Source: Mailhella sp.
GTDB lineage: Bacteria > Desulfobacterota > Desulfovibrionia > Desulfovibrionales > Desulfovibrionaceae
Assembly: GCA_017940105.1 (NCBI GenBank)
Contig: JAGAZG010000005.1
Location: 1 to 15,777, forward strand
Length of the DNA: 15,777 nucleotides
Direction: 5' to 3'
Below the pieces are notes generated by a model. It ran no database searches and had not been told where the DNA came from. It saw only the letters and a list, made by a program, of their open reading frames with translations. The position numbers and the translations under genes were made by a program. This document shows positions 11,096 through 15,777 of this stretch, piece after piece; positions within the stretch are counted from its first letter, which is position 1; the number at the start of each line of letters is the position of its first letter.

Positions 11096-13660
11096 CTATC
11101 CGACGGAACGAAGTACCGTGCGGCTGATGATTTCATCTTGGACATCCTTGCACAACTCTACGAAGAATGCGCTGTAGCCGGCCACGCGCACGACCAGATC
11201 ACGATAGCTGTCAGGAGTCTTCTGCGCTTCAAGAAGCGTATCGTTGTTCAGGTAATTGAACTGCATTTCTCCATTGCCAAGAATGCTGGCCGTGCGTATC
11301 AGGGTGACGATGCCGTTTTCGCCTTCAGGCGTATCAAGGAGTCCGCTCATCAGCTTGAAGTTATGCACCAGGCCGATATTCATATTGTCGTTAGACATTT
11401 TTGAAACGCTCTTGATAATGGCCGTCGGTCCCTTGTAATCGGCACCCTGCGTAGGGCTTATACCGTCGGAAAGAGGCTTCCAAGCGTTACGGCCGTTTGC
11501 AGATGCACCGGTCATCATGCCAAACGGAGTATTGTTCGAGATGGAAAGAGTGCCATGGCTCATGATGGAATACAGTGTTCTGTACTTGCGGTGTTCCGTT
11601 TCTGTAAACTCAATGAGATCAGATGCAATGAGGTCGGCATAATCGTCATCGTTGCCATATTTCGGTGCGGCAAGGCAGTCTGCCTTAATCTGATCGAAGC
11701 CGACGAAGTCCGCCTTAAGCGCTTCATTAAGCTGGGCCAGCGTATATTTTTTGTCATCATAGACGAGCTTTTTGATGGCTGCCATAGAGTCTGTATAAGT
11801 GGCGAGTCCGCTCCATACCACGCCAGGCCCGAAGTTATACATGGCGCCGCCAGAGGCAACATCCCTGCCCTTCTCCATGCAGCCCTCATACATCAGTGAC
11901 ATGAGTGGCTTGGGCGCAAGCTCGCGATGGACGCGCTGTGAAATTACCGTGGCTGTGGCAGTCCATTTTGTAATATAGCGTATCTGCTCCTTGACAGCCT
12001 CTTCAAATTTTTCCCAGGTGTCGTACTGGCTGATGTCGCCGAGATCCGGAGTAACGCGCTTGCCGTACCAAAGCGGCACACCGCGGTTCAGGACAAGCTC
12101 AATACAGATCGGCCATTGCGTATATGCCGTTGAGGTCCATTGATACAGGCGACCGGCCTTTTGCGGCTCAACGCACCCCATAAGGCAGTAGTCGCGCGCG
12201 TCCTCCATGGACACCCCTTTCGCAAGCATCATCTTGATATGCGTATCGTCAAAGTGAACGGCCGGAAATCCCATGCCGGATCTGATGACATCAACTATCT
12301 TATGCAGGTATTTCTCTGGTGACTTGTTGTGAACGCGGGTCGCCAGCGAAGGCTGATAGATACGCACATGGCGCACCGCATCCATAAGCAGATAGGTAAG
12401 GTCGTTTGTGGCGTCGCGCCCGGTGCGGGTAAGCCCGCCGACGCACATGTTAACAAAGGGCTGGTAGCCGGCAAAAAACTTTGAACTGCCCTCGCTGGTA
12501 ACCCACATCATTTCAGACATTTTGATGAGCATGCAGCCGGCAAGATCAAACGCTTCATATTCAGTCATGCGGCCTGATTCGAGATCAGCCTTGAAGAAAG
12601 GATACATGTACTGATCAACGCGCCCGATGGACATGCCCGTCTGGTTTTCTTCAACCACAAGCAGGGACTCTACCGTCCACACGGCCTGAATGGCTTCCCA
12701 AAATGTTGAAGGAGCATGAGCAGGAACGCGGGCGTTGACTTCCGCAATTTTTAGAAGCTCTTTTTTACGTGCGGTATCAGTTTCGGCAGCTGCAAGCTGA
12801 GTTGCGTATTCAGAAAGCCTGTGCGCGTAGATCATCACTCCTTCGGTGGTATCAATAATGGACTTGTAAAAATAAATCTTGTCCAAGTCTTCTGGGTTCT
12901 GGTAGCTCAGCTTTTCAAGGTGTTCTCTGGCTTCGTTCTGTATATCGAGCATGCCCTTCTTCATGAGAATGACGTCATAGCCAGGATTGGAATCTCCCCC
13001 GCCGTTCAGGGCGTGATAGGAGCAGTCAGAGACAAAAGATTCGCCGGAAAGCTCCCAAAGACCGGCCTCGCGGTACTGCGCCTCGCAGTATTCGTCCACG
13101 GACTTGCCTTCCCAATAAGGAAAAATAACTTCACGCAAAACTTTTTTGTCTTCTTCGGAAACAAAAAAAGGATCCTGCGGACGCGAGCCGATGGTATCGA
13201 GCTCATCACGAAGCCAGCGCCATGAAAGGTCAGGAGAAAAAGCCCCGGCCCTCGGAGCTCCGCATGGAGACCCAACAATGAGCTCGTCTTTCTGAATTAC
13301 AAGGGGAGCTGTTTCGCAGCAGCGGCGAAAGGCCTTTGCCCGCAGTTCAATCTTGGGCATTCCTGGATGAGCCTTGTCAATCTCAGTAATGATTTTTGCA
13401 CGGTGTATAGTAATGCTGGGCACCTGCTTAAGATAGTTTTCTTTCAGGCGCTTATGCCGTTCTGTAGGGCCATCTGGAATACCCGCCCCCGTCTCTGCAG
13501 AGTTTTGTTTTTTAGGCATGTCCAAAGGAACGTTCTTAACCGTGCTGCGCAAGAGATCTTCGGAAACTCCGGCGAAGACTTTACGGAGGGATTCCCGTTC
13601 TGAAGGAGTCAGGGTTTTGGCAGCCTCGGCGATTTTGCTGGAAAATTCATGAAGATCCAC
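11096..13660 (-). CDS. cutC: Choline trimethylamine-lyase (glycyl radical enzyme)
   Basis: This 854-residue enzyme cleaves choline to trimethylamine and acetaldehyde, the committed step of the pathway. The thiyl-radical motif MGCVEPQ gives Cys496 and Glu498, and the glycyl-radical loop VRVAGYSAFF gives Gly828. The choline-pocket residues known for Desulfovibrio CutC (Tyr208, Asp216, Phe395, Cys489, Glu491, Tyr506, Gly821) all reappear here shifted by exactly +7 (Tyr215, Asp223, Phe402, Cys496, Glu498, Tyr513, Gly828). This argues strongly for choline rather than 1,2-propanediol or glycerol. The N-terminal 70 residues are a short helical extension, much shorter than that of Klebsiella CutC (about 1,130 residues), and may help targeting. 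Translation starts at GTG 13660, supported by GGAG seven bases upstream. Confidence 0.98.
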   Translation of the reverse strand: MDLHEFSSKIAEAAKTLTPSERESLRKVFAGVSEDLLRSTVKNVPLDMPKKQNSAETGAGIPDGPTERHKRLKENYLKQVPSITIHRAKIITEIDKAHPGMPKIELRAKAFRRCCETAPLVIQKDELIVGSPCGAPRAGAFSPDLSWRWLRDELDTIGSRPQDPFFVSEEDKKVLREVIFPYWEGKSVDEYCEAQYREAGLWELSGESFVSDCSYHALNGGGDSNPGYDVILMKKGMLDIQNEAREHLEKLSYQNPEDLDKIYFYKSIIDTTEGVMIYAHRLSEYATQLAAAETDTARKKELLKIAEVNARVPAHAPSTFWEAIQAVWTVESLLVVEENQTGMSIGRVDQYMYPFFKADLESGRMTEYEAFDLAGCMLIKMSEMMWVTSEGSSKFFAGYQPFVNMCVGGLTRTGRDATNDLTYLLMDAVRHVRIYQPSLATRVHNKSPEKYLHKIVDVIRSGMGFPAVHFDDTHIKMMLAKGVSMEDARDYCLMGCVEPQKAGRLYQWTSTAYTQWPICIELVLNRGVPLWYGKRVTPDLGDISQYDTWEKFEEAVKEQIRYITKWTATATVISQRVHRELAPKPLMSLMYEGCMEKGRDVASGGAMYNFGPGVVWSGLATYTDSMAAIKKLVYDDKKYTLAQLNEALKADFVGFDQIKADCLAAPKYGNDDDYADLIASDLIEFTETEHRKYRTLYSIMSHGTLSISNNTPFGMMTGASANGRNAWKPLSDGISPTQGADYKGPTAIIKSVSKMSNDNMNIGLVHNFKLMSGLLDTPEGENGIVTLIRTASILGNGEMQFNYLNNDTLLEAQKTPDSYRDLVVRVAGYSAFFVELCKDVQDEIISRTVLRSVG

Positions 13661-13691
13661 TATACTTCTCCGTGTTAAAAGTCATTGTTTA

Positions 13692-15191
13692 TCAATGGAG
13701 ATCCTGCAGTCCGCGTATGGTTTCGCGGAGAGCGTGTTTCAATGCTTCAAATTCGTCCTGTTTTTCATGGGATGCCGACAGTTCGTTGGCCTTGGCCACA
13801 GTATCCGTGCATTTCCCGGCCCCAATGCAACGCAAAAAATCTTCTGCACTGCGCTCCGGATAGCCGATGCGCCTGACATACACAAGATTGTCAGGAGAAA
13901 GGTTGTCAGAAGTAATTCCAAGTCCTGTGCTGCTGCCCAGCGTCATGGCAGGAAAAAGCCCAGATGTGGCGCCCATTCCTCCAAGACTGGCGGGTGAATT
14001 GACCAGCATCCGGGCAACAGGTTTTTTTAGAGCGAACTGCCGAACGACGTCGCTGTCTTTTGAATGTATGGACAGAGAATGCCCGGTGCGCCCGCGCAGG
14101 AGAAGTTCAATGCACTTTTCACATGCATGACGCCAATCATCTTCCACGTACCAAGGCAATATGGGAGCAAGAAGTTCGCGATTGTATGCGTCTGTTTCAG
14201 AAACAAAACGCCTGTCTGCAATGAGAACGGTGGCTCCCGGCGCTTTAAAACCGGCCCGTTCCGCCACTGTCGGTGCGTCCACGCCTACAAGATCACGGCG
14301 ATGCCGCCCATCCGGCTGAAAAAGCATTGCGGCAAGAGCGGCAGATTCCTTCTCTGTCATGAAATAGGCGCCGCACTGCCGAAAGGCAAGCCTGGCCTCG
14401 TTTTCTATGACGGCATCGACAACGACGCATTGTTCAGCCGAAGGCGAAGTCCCGCAGTCAAAGGCCTTGCTGACAACAATATCTTCAGCTGCAGCCCTTA
14501 TGTCAGCACTGCGCTCAATAAAGGCAGGACCATTGCCCGTGCCGCCATAGATCATGGGCTTACCGCTCTGCCTGCACACGTCAAGCAGTCGCTCTACGCC
14601 GGAATTCACAACAAGTCTGATGTCTGGATGACCCAAAAGCTCCGCAACTCCCTGCCTGGCGGGAATGGGGAGATATGCGAGCGAGTTCTCCGGAAGTCCA
14701 GCTGCAAGGCCGGCCTCAATGGCGATATCCAACGTCTTTGCCATTGCCCGGGCAGCTCGCGGATGCAAGCAGAAGACGACGGCATTACCGGACTTTACCG
14801 CCAGCAACGCAGTGGATGCAGCCGTTGAAACAGGATCAATGGACGGGCAAAGTGCCGCTACCGGGCCCCGCGGAACCCCCACTTCAAGTATATTGCCGAT
14901 GGCATCTTCTTTTAATGCCCCAACGCATTTCTTGCCGTCCAGAACACGGCTGAGCGCACGGCAGACAAAAAGGAGCTTTATTTCCTTGTCACGGAGATTG
15001 CCGTAACCAGTTTCTTCGTATGCGAGCAGCGCCAGTTCGCGAGCATGGTTTTCCAGTGCAGAAGCAATGCGTCCGACCACTCCATCAAGAAAATCCTGCG
15101 GAAGCTCTGCAAGCCTCTTCTGGGCAACACCGGCATTTTCGGCAAGAATTCTCGCCTGCTGCATGGAAAGGAGGTCATTATCGGCAATCAT
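13692..15191 (-). CDS. cutB: Aldehyde-dehydrogenase-like paralogue lacking the catalytic cysteine
   Basis: This 499-residue protein aligns along its full length with CutF in this operon, but it appears catalytically dead. Where CutF has FDNGTICASEQ, this protein has FDCGTSPSAEQ (244-254), so nucleophile Cys247 is replaced by Pro250. The TNPTST motif becomes IDPVST, replacing the conserved Asn with Asp119, and the ATGGPGM nucleotide segment becomes VNSGVER. Cys246, three residues after SKA, is in the position of CutF Asn243 and is unlikely to substitute. The reading frame is intact, with a good AGGA-ATG start, and the C-terminus keeps an amphipathic helix, so it is under selection for something. 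A structural, oligomer-partner or scaffolding role is likely. The symbol cutB follows gene order in Desulfovibrio and is less certain than the family. Confidence 0.9.
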   Translation of the reverse strand: MIADNDLLSMQQARILAENAGVAQKRLAELPQDFLDGVVGRIASALENHARELALLAYEETGYGNLRDKEIKLLFVCRALSRVLDGKKCVGALKEDAIGNILEVGVPRGPVAALCPSIDPVSTAASTALLAVKSGNAVVFCLHPRAARAMAKTLDIAIEAGLAAGLPENSLAYLPIPARQGVAELLGHPDIRLVVNSGVERLLDVCRQSGKPMIYGGTGNGPAFIERSADIRAAAEDIVVSKAFDCGTSPSAEQCVVVDAVIENEARLAFRQCGAYFMTEKESAALAAMLFQPDGRHRRDLVGVDAPTVAERAGFKAPGATVLIADRRFVSETDAYNRELLAPILPWYVEDDWRHACEKCIELLLRGRTGHSLSIHSKDSDVVRQFALKKPVARMLVNSPASLGGMGATSGLFPAMTLGSSTGLGITSDNLSPDNLVYVRRIGYPERSAEDFLRCIGAGKCTDTVAKANELSASHEKQDEFEALKHALRETIRGLQDLH

Positions 15192-15203
15192 CGCTGTTTC
15201 CTG

Positions 15204-15777
15204 TTAAGCCAGCAGATTTTCGAGGTTGTAGCGCCTGGTCATTTTAACCAGGTCAGGATGAGGCGTTGCAATCACGCAGGAGCTGTAGACCGATGCGTCC
15301 ATTGCCTGTACTGCTTTGACTCCGGCTTCCACAGCGGTTTTGCACGCGGCCACATCGCCTTGCGTAAGCACAGAAATATACCCGGAAGCCACGTTTTCGT
15401 ATCCGATGATTTCAACGTCGGCTGCCTTTGCCATGGCGTCGGCAGCCTCCAGCACGTACACTATGCCGAACGTTTCGATAAGCGCAAGGGATCTCAGCCG
15501 AGGCTCAACAGGCTCATCCAGCACGCTGTGAACTCTGGCAATCTCTCCAACTCCCCGGACCGGCCTTGGCATGACGTTAAAAGCCGTGAGCTTGCCGATG
15601 GAAGACGCCGCAGCCTTCCCGGCCGCAACAGAGGCCCGGACGGCGGCCACGTCGCCCTTGACCATGATGGTTACCAGAGTGGATCCAACGTTTTCGTATG
15701 AAAAAAGCTGAACATCCGCTGCTTTCAGCATGGCATCTGCGCCATAAATTGCGGGAACCATGCCCAGCGTTTCAATA
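15204..15777 (-). CDS. Tandem BMC-T shell protein (5' end beyond the window)
   Basis: The reading frame runs off the window; the visible 190 residues start with IETLGMVPAIYGADAML, meaning only the first few residues are missing. Two complete BMC domains are seen. The first has VGSTLVTIMVKGDVAAVRASV and FNVMPRP; the second has LALIETFGIVYVLEAADAMA, SGYISVLTQGDVAACKTAV and CVIATPHPDLVKM. Neither domain has the PduT-type pore cysteine, and there is no PduB- or EutL-like extension, so it is a plain trimer-forming facet protein. It precedes the aldehyde-dehydrogenase-like gene by 12 bp, so the operon promoter lies farther upstream. In the Desulfovibrio cut order this position is cutA. Confidence 0.92.
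   Translation of the reverse strand, partial: IETLGMVPAIYGADAMLKAADVQLFSYENVGSTLVTIMVKGDVAAVRASVAAGKAAASSIGKLTAFNVMPRPVRGVGEIARVHSVLDEPVEPRLRSLALIETFGIVYVLEAADAMAKAADVEIIGYENVASGYISVLTQGDVAACKTAVEAGVKAVQAMDASVYSSCVIATPHPDLVKMTRRYNLENLLA

Noticed and set aside
11096..13660. Propanediol or glycerol dehydratase identity for the glycyl radical enzyme
   Set aside because: All recalled choline-binding residues of CutC are conserved at a constant +7 offset, and the activase has the CutD-type GGGEV motif.
14064..14828. A 254-codon plus-strand open frame antisense to the aldehyde-dehydrogenase-like gene
   Set aside because: It lies inside a clear full-length coding gene on the other strand and has a low-complexity, Cys/Arg-rich composition with no family pattern.
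13692..15191. Calling the aldehyde-dehydrogenase-like gene a pseudogene
   Set aside because: The reading frame is full length with a good start and a preserved C-terminal helix; only the active site is lost, which fits a pseudoenzyme better than a decaying gene.

Overview
This window is a nearly complete glycyl-radical-enzyme bacterial microcompartment (GRM) locus for anaerobic choline breakdown, a cut-type cluster. It probably comes from a Desulfovibrionaceae-like bacterium. The gene order, from a tandem shell protein and a first aldehyde dehydrogenase through cutC, cutD, a tailed shell protein, a second aldehyde dehydrogenase, a BMC-H protein, PduL, EutJ and EutN, matches what I remember of the Desulfovibrio cut clusters. 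The active-site residues of the large glycyl radical enzyme match the published Desulfovibrio CutC numbering with a constant offset of +7. The taxon is an inference; no rRNA or other marker gene is present.

Layout. Positions 1-89 (+) hold the last codons of an unrelated gene, possibly an alpha-glucan phosphorylase. A strong 12-bp hairpin follows at 110-137, then a MerR-family regulator with a GyrI-like effector domain (156-1022, +). Everything else is on the minus strand and looks like one long operon read from 15777 down to 1000. In transcription order it encodes: a tandem BMC-T shell protein (5' end outside the window), an aldehyde-dehydrogenase-like protein without the catalytic cysteine, CutC, CutD, a BMC-H protein with a Rho-N/SAP-like tail, the true CoA-acylating aldehyde dehydrogenase, a PduA-like BMC-H protein, PduL phosphotransacylase, EutJ, an unknown protein with an encapsulation-peptide-like N-terminus, EutN, a PduT-like BMC-T protein, a second unknown protein, a second PduA-like BMC-H protein, PduS/RnfC-like oxidoreductase, a second PduT-like BMC-T protein, a PduU/EutS-like shell protein and an EutP/PduV-like GTPase. 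Gaps are at most about 100 bp, so no stretch over 300 bp lacks a gene. Several gaps contain GC-rich hairpins. I see no tRNA, rRNA, CRISPR array or insertion sequence.

How it works. CutD installs a glycyl radical on CutC, which splits choline into trimethylamine and acetaldehyde. Inside the shell, CutF turns acetaldehyde plus CoA and NAD+ into acetyl-CoA, and PduL makes acetyl phosphate and recycles CoA. Seven BMC-domain proteins plus the EutN pentamer form the shell. Two PduT-like proteins with a pore cysteine, together with PduS, suggest electron exchange across the shell. The alcohol dehydrogenase and choline transporter expected for the pathway are not in the window and may lie upstream of 15777.

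The points most worth a second look are the aldehyde-dehydrogenase pseudoenzyme next to cutC, the Rho-N-like shell-protein tail, the hairpins bracketing both BMC-H genes, the PduS/PduT electron module in a cobalamin-independent compartment, and a small domain shared by the two unknown proteins.
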